NCBI RefSeq assembly: GCF_902703175.1
Contig: NZ_CACRYJ010000034.1
Coordinates: 58,694-122,693 of the forward strand
Direction of reading: 5' to 3'
Length of the DNA: 64,000 bases
Origin: Occultella aeris
GTDB lineage: Bacteria > Actinomycetota > Actinomycetes > Actinomycetales > Beutenbergiaceae
This document shows, piece by piece, positions 49,027 to 57,341 of the stretch. Position numbers and translations under genes: made by a program. The notes under the pieces were generated by a model. The model saw only the letters and a program-made list of their open reading frames with translations, was not told where the DNA came from and ran no database searches. Every line of letters starts with the position of its first letter. Position 1 is the stretch's first letter.

Positions 49027-49215
49027 ATGGAACCGAATCTGGACGTCCTTAACGCCGACCTGGCGTACCGGCGCGAGCACCTGCTGTCGGAACTCGGCTC
49101 CCGCCAGCAGAACGCACGCCGCAGCGGCGTGCGCCGCCTGATGGAGGAGCGCCGGGTCCGACGGGCGGCCGCGGCGCGCGGTCTCGACCCCGCGGACCTG
49201 ATCAAGCGGGCCTGA
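49027..49215 (+). CDS. Small basic hypothetical protein
   Basis: A 62-residue Arg/Ala/Glu-rich helical protein (NADLAYRREHLLSELG, then SGVRRLMEERRVRRAAAARGLDPADL). A good AAGGAG box lies 6 nt before ATG 49027; an in-frame ATG at 49003 also exists. The size, charge and composition suggest a coiled-coil or nucleic-acid-associated peptide, but no family is recognised. Confidence 0.6.
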   Translation: MEPNLDVLNADLAYRREHLLSELGSRQQNARRSGVRRLMEERRVRRAAAARGLDPADLIKRA

Positions 49216-49273
49216 GCGCGCCGGGCGTGGCGGCCGTCGTGGAGCCGTGGGGCGGATCTACATCCGTCCCCAC

Positions 49274-49319
49274 GGAGCCGACCCGTGACAAGATCTCGGA
49301 TGTGGCACGGGTCGGCTCC
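49274..49319. promoter_or_regulatory. Perfect 14-bp inverted repeat spanning the LuxR-type gene start
   Basis: GGAGCCGACCCGTG at 49274-49287 and its exact complement at 49306-49319 flank an 18-bp centre that contains a CAAGAT -10-like box (49289-49294) and the GTG start (49302). It could be an autoregulatory operator, or a hairpin if transcription starts upstream. Confidence 0.55.
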
Positions 49320-52300
49320 GAGATCGCGCTGGTAGCGCGCGGTGACGAACTCGCGCGCCTACGCGAGATCTGGGCGCAGGCCGCGGCCGGCTCGGCGGCG
49401 GCCGTCCTGCTCCCCGGTGACGCGGGAGTGGGCAAGACGCGGCTCGTGACCGAGTTCGCGGCCGAGGTCCGAGCCGGCGGCGGCTACGTGCTCACCGGCC
49501 ACTGTGTCGGCCTCGGCGAGTCGGCCCCGCCCTACCTTCCCGTCGTGGAGATCCTCGAACAGATCCGGGACGCCGATCCCGGGATCCTCGAGGACCGGCA
49601 GGCGCTGGCGACCCTGGTGAGCCGCTCGGGCACCGACCGTCCCACCGAGCAGCTGCCCCTCTTCGACTCCTTCCTCGGCGTGCTCACCATGCTCAGTGCG
49701 GAGCGCCCGGTCCTGCTCGTGATCGAGGACCTGCACTGGTCCGACCCGTCCACGCGGGACCTGATCACGTTCCTGGTCGCGCGGATGTCCGAGCAGCGGC
49801 TCACGGTGGTACTGACCTACCGCTCGGACGACCTGCACCGGCGGCACCCCGTGCGGCCGATGACCGTGGAGCTGGGGCGGATGCGGCGCGTCGAACGCCT
49901 CGAGCTCGACCCGTTCTCACCCGAGGAGGCGCGGGCCTTCGCGCGAGAACTGGCCCTGCTCGACCACCTCGGCACCGGTGCCGATGAGCACCTGATCGCC
50001 GACATCGCCCGCCGCTCCGAGGGGAACGCCTTCTTCGCCGAGGAGCTGCTCTCCAGTGCCCGCTCGGCCACCGGCCTGGGCGACGCCCTCGCCGACGTCC
50101 TGCTCGGCCGCATCGAACGGCTCGGCCCGAACGCGCAGCGACTGGTGCGCACCGCCGCGGTCTCCGGCCAGCGCCGGATCCGGCACAGCACCCTGCGGGC
50201 GGTTCTCGACCTGACCGACGACGAGCTCGAGGAGGCGCTGCGCGACTGCGTCCAGCTGCATGTGCTGGTCGCCGATCCCGACGGCGATGCCTCCTACGAG
50301 TTCCGGCACGCCCTGCTCCGCGAGGCGGCATACTCCGACCTCCTGCCGGGCGAGCGCACGCGCATCCACGCGGCCTACGCCAGCCTGCTCGCGCAGCTGC
50401 GCCTGTCCGGTTGGCGGGGCGCGCAGGCGTACCACGCGAGCCGGGCCAACGACCTGCCCACCGCGCTGGCCGCGCACGTGGGCGCCGCGGACGAAGCCGC
50501 TCAGGTCGGAGCGACCGCCGACACGCTCGCGCACCTGGAGAGCGCACTCGCCCTGTGGCAGGCCGTGCCGGACCCGGCCACGGTGAGCGGCACCGACGAG
50601 CTCCATCTGACCATCCGGGCCTCGGATGCAGCGGTCGCCGCCGGGCAGGTGGACCGCTCCCTCGCGTTCGCCCGGGCCGCGCTCAAACTCGCCGACGCCG
50701 ACGGCGACATCGTTACGCGAGCCTCGGTGCGCCGTCGCCTCGCCAAGATCCTCTATTCGGTGGATCAGTGGCAGGAGGCGCAGTCGGTCATCGCCGAGGC
50801 CTGGGACCTGATCCGGGACGAGCCCACGAGTTCCGAACGCGCCTGGGTGCTGAGCACGCTCGCGTTCGGGGAACTGAAGGACTCGAGCCGGGGATACGCC
50901 GAGGCTGCGATCGCAGACGCCCGCGCCAGTGGGGACGGCGGCGCGGAGGCGGACGCGCTGACCACCCTGGCCTACATGCAGCTGAGCGACGGTGAGGTCG
51001 ACCGTGCCCTGACCACCCTCGAGGAGGCTCGCACGCGAGCAGCCGAGGTAGGTGCCTTCGAGGTGGAGCTGCGCGCCGTGTTCAACCTGACGGTGGGGCA
51101 GTTCGAGCTCGGCGAGCTCGAAGCCGCCGCGACGCAGCTCGACCGGGGTCTGGCTCGGGCCGCGGAGACCGGACTGACCTGGGCCACCTATGGTCGGGAG
51201 CTCGCCTGGATCGCGGTGCACGTGAACTACGCGCGCGGGGCCTGGGACCTCGTCGAGCAGCTGGCGAGCCCGCCGGGCGAGCAGGCACCGGACTGGATCT
51301 CGGGGGTGCTGGCCGCATCCGCCGCGCTGCTCGCGGCCAGTCGCGGCGAGTGGGAGAAGGTCGAGGCCGCTCTGGACCGGGTCGACACCTGGGTGCTGGC
51401 CGACGACGAGCCGCTCAAGATCGCGCTGTTCGCCCGCGCCGAACGTGACCTCTGGCAGCACCGCCCAGCGGAGGTGACGGCTCCCGTAGCGGCGGCGATC
51501 GCCGGCAACCTGCACAATGCGATGGGCTCGACCGCCGATCTCGAACAGCGCGCCTGCGACGAGGACGAGCCACCCATGCTGGCCCTCATCCACGTCGCCG
51601 CAGTGGGTATCACCGCTCAGGCGGACCTCGCCGCCCGCGCCCGCCAGGTCCACGACTCGGGCGCCGAGCGCGAGGCGGTCGCCACCGGGGAGCGCTTCCT
51701 CGCCGTCGCGGAGGACGCCGCGGAGCGCGGCCACCCGCGCGCGGCCACCATCGGGCCGGAGGGCCTCGCCTGGCTGGCCCGGTGCCGGGCCGAGGCCAGC
51801 CGGATGCGTGGCGAGACGGACCCGGCCCCGTGGCGCGCTCTCGTCGACGCCTTCGGCTACGGCGACACCTACCAGCAGGCCATCGCGCGCTGGCGCCTGG
51901 CCGAAGTGCTGCTCGTGCTGCGGGCGGAGGGTGGGTCGACGGGGCCCCCGGCGGTTGCCCGACCGGGCCAGGGGTCGGACGACGACGCCGGGCCGGGGTC
52001 CGATCCCGACGACGGTGGGGACGAGCTCCTGGCGGCGCTCGCGACAGCACGAACGCTGCGTGCACGGCCCCTCGAGGAGGCCCTGCTCGCGACCGCACGC
52101 CGTCACCGACTGAACGTGCCCGGTCAGCGCGCTGCCGCCGTCGCGCTGCTCACCCCGCGCGAACAGGCGGTGCTCGAACTCGTCGCCCAGGGGCTCACGA
52201 ACCGGGCGGTCGGGACGGAGTTGTTCATCAGTGAGAAGACGGTGAGCGTGCATCTGAGCCGGGTCATGGCAAAGCTCGACGTGAGCAGCCGGACCGAGGC

Positions 52301-52340
52301 GGTCGCCGTCGCCATGTCACGCGGAATCCTCAGGGGCTGA
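49302..52340 (+). CDS. Large LuxR-family (LAL-type) ATPase transcriptional regulator
   Basis: A protein of about 1012 residues. An N-terminal AAA ATPase has Walker A GDAGVGKTRL and Walker B VLLVIEDLHWSDPST, followed by LTYRSDD. A long TPR-like helical middle comes next. A C-terminal LuxR helix-turn-helix LTPREQAVLELVAQGLTNRAVGTELFISEKTVSVHLSRVMAKLDVSSRTEAVAVA completes it. This is the MalT/LAL architecture, usually an ATP-dependent activator triggered by a small inducer. GTG 49302 is chosen because a CAAGAT box ends 7 nt before it (leaderless). Confidence 0.9.
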   Translation: MARVGSEIALVARGDELARLREIWAQAAAGSAAAVLLPGDAGVGKTRLVTEFAAEVRAGGGYVLTGHCVGLGESAPPYLPVVEILEQIRDADPGILEDRQALATLVSRSGTDRPTEQLPLFDSFLGVLTMLSAERPVLLVIEDLHWSDPSTRDLITFLVARMSEQRLTVVLTYRSDDLHRRHPVRPMTVELGRMRRVERLELDPFSPEEARAFARELALLDHLGTGADEHLIADIARRSEGNAFFAEELLSSARSATGLGDALADVLLGRIERLGPNAQRLVRTAAVSGQRRIRHSTLRAVLDLTDDELEEALRDCVQLHVLVADPDGDASYEFRHALLREAAYSDLLPGERTRIHAAYASLLAQLRLSGWRGAQAYHASRANDLPTALAAHVGAADEAAQVGATADTLAHLESALALWQAVPDPATVSGTDELHLTIRASDAAVAAGQVDRSLAFARAALKLADADGDIVTRASVRRRLAKILYSVDQWQEAQSVIAEAWDLIRDEPTSSERAWVLSTLAFGELKDSSRGYAEAAIADARASGDGGAEADALTTLAYMQLSDGEVDRALTTLEEARTRAAEVGAFEVELRAVFNLTVGQFELGELEAAATQLDRGLARAAETGLTWATYGRELAWIAVHVNYARGAWDLVEQLASPPGEQAPDWISGVLAASAALLAASRGEWEKVEAALDRVDTWVLADDEPLKIALFARAERDLWQHRPAEVTAPVAAAIAGNLHNAMGSTADLEQRACDEDEPPMLALIHVAAVGITAQADLAARARQVHDSGAEREAVATGERFLAVAEDAAERGHPRAATIGPEGLAWLARCRAEASRMRGETDPAPWRALVDAFGYGDTYQQAIARWRLAEVLLVLRAEGGSTGPPAVARPGQGSDDDAGPGSDPDDGGDELLAALATARTLRARPLEEALLATARRHRLNVPGQRAAAVALLTPREQAVLELVAQGLTNRAVGTELFISEKTVSVHLSRVMAKLDVSSRTEAVAVAMSRGILRG

Positions 52341-52407
52341 CCGCGGCGGGAGTGCCTGAGGCCCGGGCGCGACCGCCAGAGTGATGAGGTCCCGCACGTC
52401 GGTGCCC

Positions 52408-53142
52408 TCAGGCCGGGGTGGGGCCGGCCGACATGCTGAGGGCGGTGAGCCTGCCCTGGTCGTCCAGCTTGGCCTCGACGTGACCGTTCGGGGCCCGCAA
52501 CGTGAGGGCGCCACCTTCCTCCGCCAGCGTGAAGCCGCGCCACTGTGCATAGGCCCGCAGCGCCCGCGACCAGTTCGAGATCGAACCCTCGGACGCGGCC
52601 TCGGGGAGCACCGACCCGGCCCGGATCGCGCTCGCCGGGATCGGTTCGAGCGCGGGTGACTCCACCAGGAACGTCAGCACCGTGCCGTTCTCGAGTGCGA
52701 AGGTGACGAACGGCAACGGCCCGGCGATCAGGCTCGCGGCGGCCGCGAACCTGCGCGCCACGGTGGCGGGCTCCGCAGTCAACGGGACCTCCGCCGTCGT
52801 GAGCTCGGTGATGGCGAACCGCTGCCCGAACTCGCGGACCGCTGCGACCCGCGCGACCACCGGCTCGGGGAAGGAGTTGACGTTCTCCCAGCCCCACAGC
52901 CATGACTTCGGGCCCGGCGCGGCGGACCCGACGAAGTGGGCGCGCACCGTGATCTCGTCCGTGCCGACGAACGTGATCGTGCCGCCGGTCATGTCCGTGC
53001 GGTAGCCCGAGCTGTACCTGTCCCCGTACGGGCCGTCGGACTGGGTCAGGTCCATCGTCTCGCGTTGGCGGTCGAGGCCGAAGAGATAGGTGTCGTCGAC
53101 GACGTCCTGGAGGGAGGCGATCAAGGGCGCGGCTTCCGTCAT
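52408..53142 (-). CDS. DUF6882 domain-containing protein
   Basis: A 244-residue soluble protein: VVDDTYLFGLDRQRETMDLTQSDGPYG, TVRAHFVGSAAPGPKSWLWGWENVNSFPEPVVARVAAVREFG and VAHVL-like FVTFALENGTVLTFLVESP match the DUF6882 pattern, whose function is unknown. A TACGCT -10 box ends 7 nt before ATG 53142, so a long upstream extension of the frame is not used. It is divergent from the SAM-I riboswitch operon. Confidence 0.75.
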   Translation of the reverse strand: MTEAAPLIASLQDVVDDTYLFGLDRQRETMDLTQSDGPYGDRYSSGYRTDMTGGTITFVGTDEITVRAHFVGSAAPGPKSWLWGWENVNSFPEPVVARVAAVREFGQRFAITELTTAEVPLTAEPATVARRFAAAASLIAGPLPFVTFALENGTVLTFLVESPALEPIPASAIRAGSVLPEAASEGSISNWSRALRAYAQWRGFTLAEEGGALTLRAPNGHVEAKLDDQGRLTALSMSAGPTPA

Positions 53143-53149
53143 GGCAGCC

Positions 53150-53155
53150 AGCGTA
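53150..53155 (-). promoter_or_regulatory. -10 box of leaderless DUF6882 gene
   Basis: TACGCT on the minus strand ends 7 nt before ATG 53142. Confidence 0.55.
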
Positions 53156-53239
53156 GGGCGGCCGACCGTCTCGCAGGATGGGCAGATGTGCCCGCGGGTT
53201 GGGGGCGGTGGGGAGCCGGGCATACCATCGCAGCCGGAC

Positions 53240-53324
53240 CCATCCAGAGTGGCCGAGAGACCTGGCTCGTCGACGCCGCAGCAACCATCCCGTGTGGACA
53301 TGGTGCTACCGCCAGGACCGATGG
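53240..53324 (+). promoter_or_regulatory. SAM-I (S-box) riboswitch
   Basis: CCATC (53240-53244) pairs with GATGG (53320-53324) as P1. The core AGAGTGGCCGAGAGACC, TGGCTCGTCGACGCC, GCAGCAACC, GGTGCTACCGCC and AGGACC follows the S-box order seen in actinobacteria. The 3' arm of P1 adjoins and partly covers the GGAGGAG ribosome binding site of the next gene (start 53334), which suggests translational control: SAM-bound P1 hides the ribosome site. Recognised by eye. Confidence 0.85.
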
Positions 53325-53333
53325 AGGAGATTC

Positions 53334-53570
53334 ATGAGCGACCTCGCAGCACAGGACGTCCCGACCCAGCCGGCCGCCCCGGAGCGTCACACCTACCGAC
53401 TGCTGACCGGTCCGGACGACGCCGAGTTCTGCGCGCGGGTCAGTGACGCGCTCGCGCAGGGGTACCAGTTGTACGGGTCGCCGTCCGTGACGTTCGACGG
53501 TTCCCGGGTGATCGCGGCCCAGGCCGTGGTGCTACCACAGGCCATTCAAGGAGAGGTTCGATTCGTTTGA
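53334..53570 (+). CDS. DUF1737 domain small protein
   Basis: A 78-residue protein whose TYRLLTGPDDAEFCARVSDALAQGYQLYGSPSVTFDG is the DUF1737 signature, a small fold of unknown role. It is the first gene of the SAM-I riboswitch operon, with GGAGGAG before ATG 53334. It overlaps the rhodanese start as TTGA. It may be an adaptor or sulfur-related accessory by context only. Confidence 0.8.
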   Translation: MSDLAAQDVPTQPAAPERHTYRLLTGPDDAEFCARVSDALAQGYQLYGSPSVTFDGSRVIAAQAVVLPQAIQGEVRFV

Positions 53571-53986
53571 GTTACGCAGGTGACCTGAGTCCACGCTCGG
53601 CGTGGGAACTGTTGGAGCAGAACCCGGACGCGGTGCTCGTGGATGTCCGCACCCGCGCCGAGTGGTCCTTCGTGGGCGTTCCCGAGACGAGTTCCATCGA
53701 CCGCCCGACGGCGCTGATCGAGTGGAACACGTTTCCCGAGGGCCAACGCAACCCCTCGTTCCTCGAGCAGCTCGCCGCCACCGGCCTCGCCCCCGGCGAC
53801 CAGCGCCCCGTCGTGTTCCTGTGCCGCTCCGGCCAGCGCTCCATCGGTGCCGCCGAGGCGGCCACCGCCGCCGGGTTCGGCCCCGCCTACAACGTGGTGG
53901 ACGGGTTCGAGGGTGGCGTCGGCCCTGAGGGCCACCGAGGCGAACGCGGCTGGCGCGCCGAGGGCCTGCCCTGGCGGCAGTCGTGA
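53567..53986 (+). CDS. Rhodanese-domain sulfurtransferase
   Basis: A 139-residue single rhodanese domain: SPRSAWELLEQNPDAVLVDVRTRAEWSFVGVPE, the active-site loop VFLCRSGQRS with catalytic Cys, and AAGFGPAYNVVDGFEGG. It could donate or accept sulfane sulfur for the next gene product. TTG 53567 overlaps the DUF1737 stop, and its own stop overlaps the metZ GTG. Its placement in the SAM riboswitch operon ties it to methionine or cysteine synthesis. Confidence 0.87.
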   Translation: MSYAGDLSPRSAWELLEQNPDAVLVDVRTRAEWSFVGVPETSSIDRPTALIEWNTFPEGQRNPSFLEQLAATGLAPGDQRPVVFLCRSGQRSIGAAEAATAAGFGPAYNVVDGFEGGVGPEGHRGERGWRAEGLPWRQS

Positions 53987-55206
53987 GCGATCCCCGACCC
54001 CGCGCCGAGCTGCCCGAGGGCCTGTCCGATGCCACCCTTGGTGTGCGTGGCGGGATCCAGCGCACCGAGTTCCGGGAGATGGCCGAGCCGCTCTTCCTGA
54101 CCCAGGGCTACGTCTACGACGAGGCCGCCGATGCGGAGGCCGCGTTCAAGGGCCAGCTCGACCGGTTCATCTACTCCCGGTACGGCAACCCGACCGTGTC
54201 CGCGTTCGAGGAGCGGCTGCGCCTGCTCGAGGGCGCAGAGGCGTGTTTCGCGACGGCCACCGGGATGTCCGCGGTGTTCACCTCGATCGCGGCGCTGGTG
54301 CGTTCCGGCAGCCGGATCGTCTCCGGACGTGCGCTGTTCGGGTCCACCGTCGTGCTGTTGAACGACATCTTCAGCAAGTGGGGGGTCACCACCGACTACG
54401 TGGACGCCCACGACCTGTCCCAATGGAAGACCGCCCTGGCCACCCCGGCGGACGTGGTGCTGTTCGAGACGCCGTCCAACCCGATGCAGGACATCGTCGA
54501 CATCGCGAAGGTGACCGAACTCGCGCACGCCGCGGGCGCCGTCGTCATCCTCGACAACGTCTTCGCGACCCCGATCCTGCAGAAGCCGCTGGAGTTCGGC
54601 GTGGACGTGGTGGTCTACTCCGCGACCAAGCACATCGACGGCCAGGGTCGCGTCCTCGGCGGCGCGATCCTCGGCGGCCGGGACTACATCGAGGGCCCGG
54701 TCAAGCAGATGATCCGTAACACCGGACCGTCGCTGAGCCCGTTCAACGCGTGGGTGCTGCTCAAAGGGCTGGAGACACTTGCACTACGGGTCCGGGCGCA
54801 GACCGCCGCCGCGCTGGACCTCGCGCACTGGCTCGAGGACAACCCGCTGATCTCCCGGGTCCGGTACCCGTTCCTGGACTCCCACCCGCAGGCGACCCTG
54901 GCCAGGGAGCAGATGAGCGGTGGCGGCACCGTCGTCACGTTCGACCTCGCGATCGACGGAGAACCGGAGGAGGTCAAGAACCGGGCCTTCGCGTTCCTGG
55001 ACTCGCTGCGCCTCGTGGACGTCTCGAACAACCTCGGCGACGTGAAGTCGATCGTGACACACCCGGCGACGACCACCCATTCGAAGATCAGCTGGGACGA
55101 ACGGGCCGCCGTCGGCATCCACGACTCCACGGTGCGGCTGTCCGTCGGGCTGGAGGACCCGGTCGACCTCAAGGCGGACCTGACCCAGGCCCTGGGTCAC
55201 ATCTGA
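53983..55206 (+). CDS. metZ: O-succinylhomoserine sulfhydrylase MetZ
   Basis: A 407-residue Cys/Met-metabolism PLP enzyme: RYGNPTVSAFEERLRLLEGAEACFATATGMSAVF, FGSTVVLLNDIFSKWGVTTDYVD, ETPSNPMQDIVDIAKV, the PLP Lys in VYSATKHIDGQGRVLGG and NTGPSLSPFNAWVLLKGLETL. These fit the O-succinylhomoserine sulfhydrylase branch, which makes homocysteine directly from sulfide. GTG 53983 overlaps the rhodanese stop (GTGA). Last gene of the SAM-I operon. Confidence 0.88.
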   Translation: MSDPRPRAELPEGLSDATLGVRGGIQRTEFREMAEPLFLTQGYVYDEAADAEAAFKGQLDRFIYSRYGNPTVSAFEERLRLLEGAEACFATATGMSAVFTSIAALVRSGSRIVSGRALFGSTVVLLNDIFSKWGVTTDYVDAHDLSQWKTALATPADVVLFETPSNPMQDIVDIAKVTELAHAAGAVVILDNVFATPILQKPLEFGVDVVVYSATKHIDGQGRVLGGAILGGRDYIEGPVKQMIRNTGPSLSPFNAWVLLKGLETLALRVRAQTAAALDLAHWLEDNPLISRVRYPFLDSHPQATLAREQMSGGGTVVTFDLAIDGEPEEVKNRAFAFLDSLRLVDVSNNLGDVKSIVTHPATTTHSKISWDERAAVGIHDSTVRLSVGLEDPVDLKADLTQALGHI

Positions 55207-55213
55207 GGCGGCG

Positions 55214-55852
55214 TCAGTCGACGACGCCGTAGAGGCGGTCGCCGGCGTCGCCGAGGCCGGGCACGATGTAGCCCTTGGAGTTCAGTCGCTCGTCGACGGA
55301 GGCCGTCACGATGGTCACGTCGGCGCGCTCCCCGATGGCTTCCTGGACCGCTCGCAGCCCTTCTGGGGCGGCGAGCAGGGTCACGGCGGTGACGTCCCGG
55401 GCGCCGCGCTCGAACAGGTACTCGATCGCGGCGACCAGGGTGCCGCCGGTCGCCAGCATCGGGTCCAGCACGTAGCACTGACGACCGGAGAGGTCGTCCG
55501 GCAGGCGGTTCGCGTAGGTGATCGCCTCGAGCGTCTCCTCGTTGCGCTGCAGGCCGAGGAACCCGACCTCCGCGGTCGGCAGCAGCCGGGTCATCCCCTC
55601 GAGCATGCCGAGCCCCGCGCGCAGGATCGGCACCACGATCGGGCGCGGCTCGGTCAGCTTCCTGCCGACCGTGTCCGTGACCGGGGTGGTGATCTCCCAG
55701 GGTTCGGTGCGGATGTCCCGGGTGGCCTCGTAGGCCAGCAGCGTCACGAGTTCCTCGGTGAGCTGCCGGAACAACGGCGACGGCGTCCGCACGTCGCGCA
55801 GCACGGTCAGTTTGTGGGCGATCAGCGGGTGCTCGGCGACGTGGAGGCGCAT
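55214..55852 (-). CDS. upp: Uracil phosphoribosyltransferase
   Basis: A 212-residue enzyme, uracil + PRPP to [37 protein letters not shown], the PRPP loop [19 protein letters not shown] and a C-terminal uracil-binding [15 protein letters not shown]. Full length for the family. A TACATT -10 box ends 7 nt before ATG 55852 (leaderless). It converges on metZ with a 7-bp gap and is divergent from tadA. Confidence 0.95.
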   Translation of the reverse strand: MRLHVAEHPLIAHKLTVLRDVRTPSPLFRQLTEELVTLLAYEATRDIRTEPWEITTPVTDTVGRKLTEPRPIVVPILRAGLGMLEGMTRLLPTAEVGFLGLQRNEETLEAITYANRLPDDLSGRQCYVLDPMLATGGTLVAAIEYLFERGARDVTAVTLLAAPEGLRAVQEAIGERADVTIVTASVDERLNSKGYIVPGLGDAGDRLYGVVD

Positions 55853-55859
55853 GGTCTCA

Positions 55860-55865
55860 AATGTA
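55860..55865 (-). promoter_or_regulatory. -10 box of leaderless upp gene
   Basis: TACATT on the minus strand ends 7 nt before ATG 55852; no ribosome binding site is visible. Confidence 0.6.
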
Positions 55866-55906
55866 GCGGCCCCGATGTGGCGGCCGCTGCTCCACACTAG
55901 GAGGTG

Positions 55907-56425
55907 ATGAACTCGCCCCAGCCCGCTTCCGGCGCAGCCGAAACGTCCGAACACGCCTTGATGGGCCTCGCACTCGACGAGGCGCGGCGGGCCGCGGCCG
56001 CCGGCGACGTGCCGGTCGGCGCAGTGCTGGTCTCGGGCTCCGGCGAGGTGCTCGCCGTCGCGCACAACCGGCGGGAGGTCGACGGCGATCCCACCGCCCA
56101 TGCGGAGATCCTCGCCCTGCGCGCGGCGGGAGTGGGGCGCGCTCGATGGCGCCTGGACGACTGCACGCTGGTGGTCACCCTGGAGCCGTGCACCATGTGC
56201 GCGGGCGCGATCGTGCTGGCCCGGGTGGCCCGCGTGGTGCTCGGCGCCTGGGACGAGAAGGCCGGCGCCTGCGGGTCCACCCGGGATGTCGTCCGCGACT
56301 CCCGGCTGAACCACCGCGCCGAGGTGACCGGGGGAGTGCGCGCCGAGGAGTGCGCGGCCCTGCTCACCGAGTTCTTCGCCGCCCGGCGCGACCGGGGCGA
56401 CGAGGCGCCCCGGCCGTCCCGCTGA
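55907..56425 (+). CDS. tadA: tRNA adenosine(34) deaminase TadA
   Basis: A protein of about 172 residues: the zinc/catalytic motif [10 protein letters not shown] (HAE) and [18 protein letters not shown] (PCxxC), with HNRRE and [17 protein letters not shown]. It converts A34 to inosine in tRNA-Arg(ACG). ATG 55907 follows AGGAGG by only 2 nt; GTG 55904 is an in-frame alternative, and a CACACT/ACACTA box nearby leaves leaderless initiation open. Confidence 0.9.
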   Translation: MNSPQPASGAAETSEHALMGLALDEARRAAAAGDVPVGAVLVSGSGEVLAVAHNRREVDGDPTAHAEILALRAAGVGRARWRLDDCTLVVTLEPCTMCAGAIVLARVARVVLGAWDEKAGACGSTRDVVRDSRLNHRAEVTGGVRAEECAALLTEFFAARRDRGDEAPRPSR

Positions 56426-56446
56426 ACGGGCCGTCGTCGGGTCGGT

Positions 56447-57214
56447 TCACTCCGCTATCACCGAGATGATGTTCCCGGCCGGATCGGTGAACCACGCGAT
56501 CAGCGGCCCGCCGCCTCGATGGATGCCGAGCTCGTCCTGTTCCATCTGCTCGTACCGTTCGAATGCGACGCCCCGTGCCGTGAGGTCACGCACTGTTGAC
56601 TCGATATCGGCGCTCGGCAGGTTGAGGATCGTGTACGTCGCCGGCACGTGGTCGGGCTTGGGGTAGATGAGCACGTTGCGGTGGCCGAGGCGCAATGTGA
56701 CCATGCCGTCGTCCTCGGCGACCTGCAGGCCGAGCACATCGCGGTAGAACGCAGCCGCGGCCACCGTGTCGGGTGCGGCGAAGCCGGAGTAGGACGCGGA
56801 CGGGAGCAGCCCGGCGGGCAGACTCGTATCCCCGCCGGCCTCCATGGTGGCCCGTTCGGCCGGACTGGTCTGGATGATCTGGACGTAGTTGCCGTCCGGA
56901 TCCTGGGTGGTCGCGAACAGGCTCCCGTCGCGGTCCTCGAGCGGCGCGACCCAGTGCCCGCCGGCGGCGTCGATGCGCCGGGAGGCGGCCCGGGCGTCGG
57001 CCACGTCGAAGTTCAGGATGAGGCGGGCCGGATCCGGGTGGGCCGCGTGCACGTCGTCGCGGGGGTCGAGGAACAGGTAGAACCCTCCGTAGTCGAGTAC
57101 CCAGTACGCGCCCGCGCGGTCCGCTCGTTCGGGCGGGAGCACGGTCGTGTACCAGGTGTGCAGGCGATCGAGGTCGGTGGTGCCCAGCATGATCGAGTCG
57201 ATGGTGTTGGCCAT
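56447..57214 (-). CDS. Double-VOC (glyoxalase-like) protein
   Basis: A 255-residue protein made of two VOC modules in tandem: IDSIMLGTTDLDRLHTWY ... DPDGNYVQIIQT and ASYSGFAAPDTVAAAAFYRDVLGLQV ... DPAGNIISVIAE. Metal-type His/Glu residues are only partly kept. The function may be ring-cleavage-like, isomerase or drug binding. GGAGG lies 6 nt before ATG 57214; a longer frame to 57298 is unlikely. Confidence 0.83.
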   Translation of the reverse strand: MANTIDSIMLGTTDLDRLHTWYTTVLPPERADRAGAYWVLDYGGFYLFLDPRDDVHAAHPDPARLILNFDVADARAASRRIDAAGGHWVAPLEDRDGSLFATTQDPDGNYVQIIQTSPAERATMEAGGDTSLPAGLLPSASYSGFAAPDTVAAAAFYRDVLGLQVAEDDGMVTLRLGHRNVLIYPKPDHVPATYTILNLPSADIESTVRDLTARGVAFERYEQMEQDELGIHRGGGPLIAWFTDPAGNIISVIAE

Positions 57215-57341
57215 CTCTGCCTCCGTGCTCGGTTCGCGGGCAGCGGCCGCTCCGGTGCCCATCATCAGGGTCAGACCCGACTCGTGCCGCGAAGTCATCG
57301 GCGCCCTGCCGACACCCAGACTCCTCTGTTAGAGAGGAACC

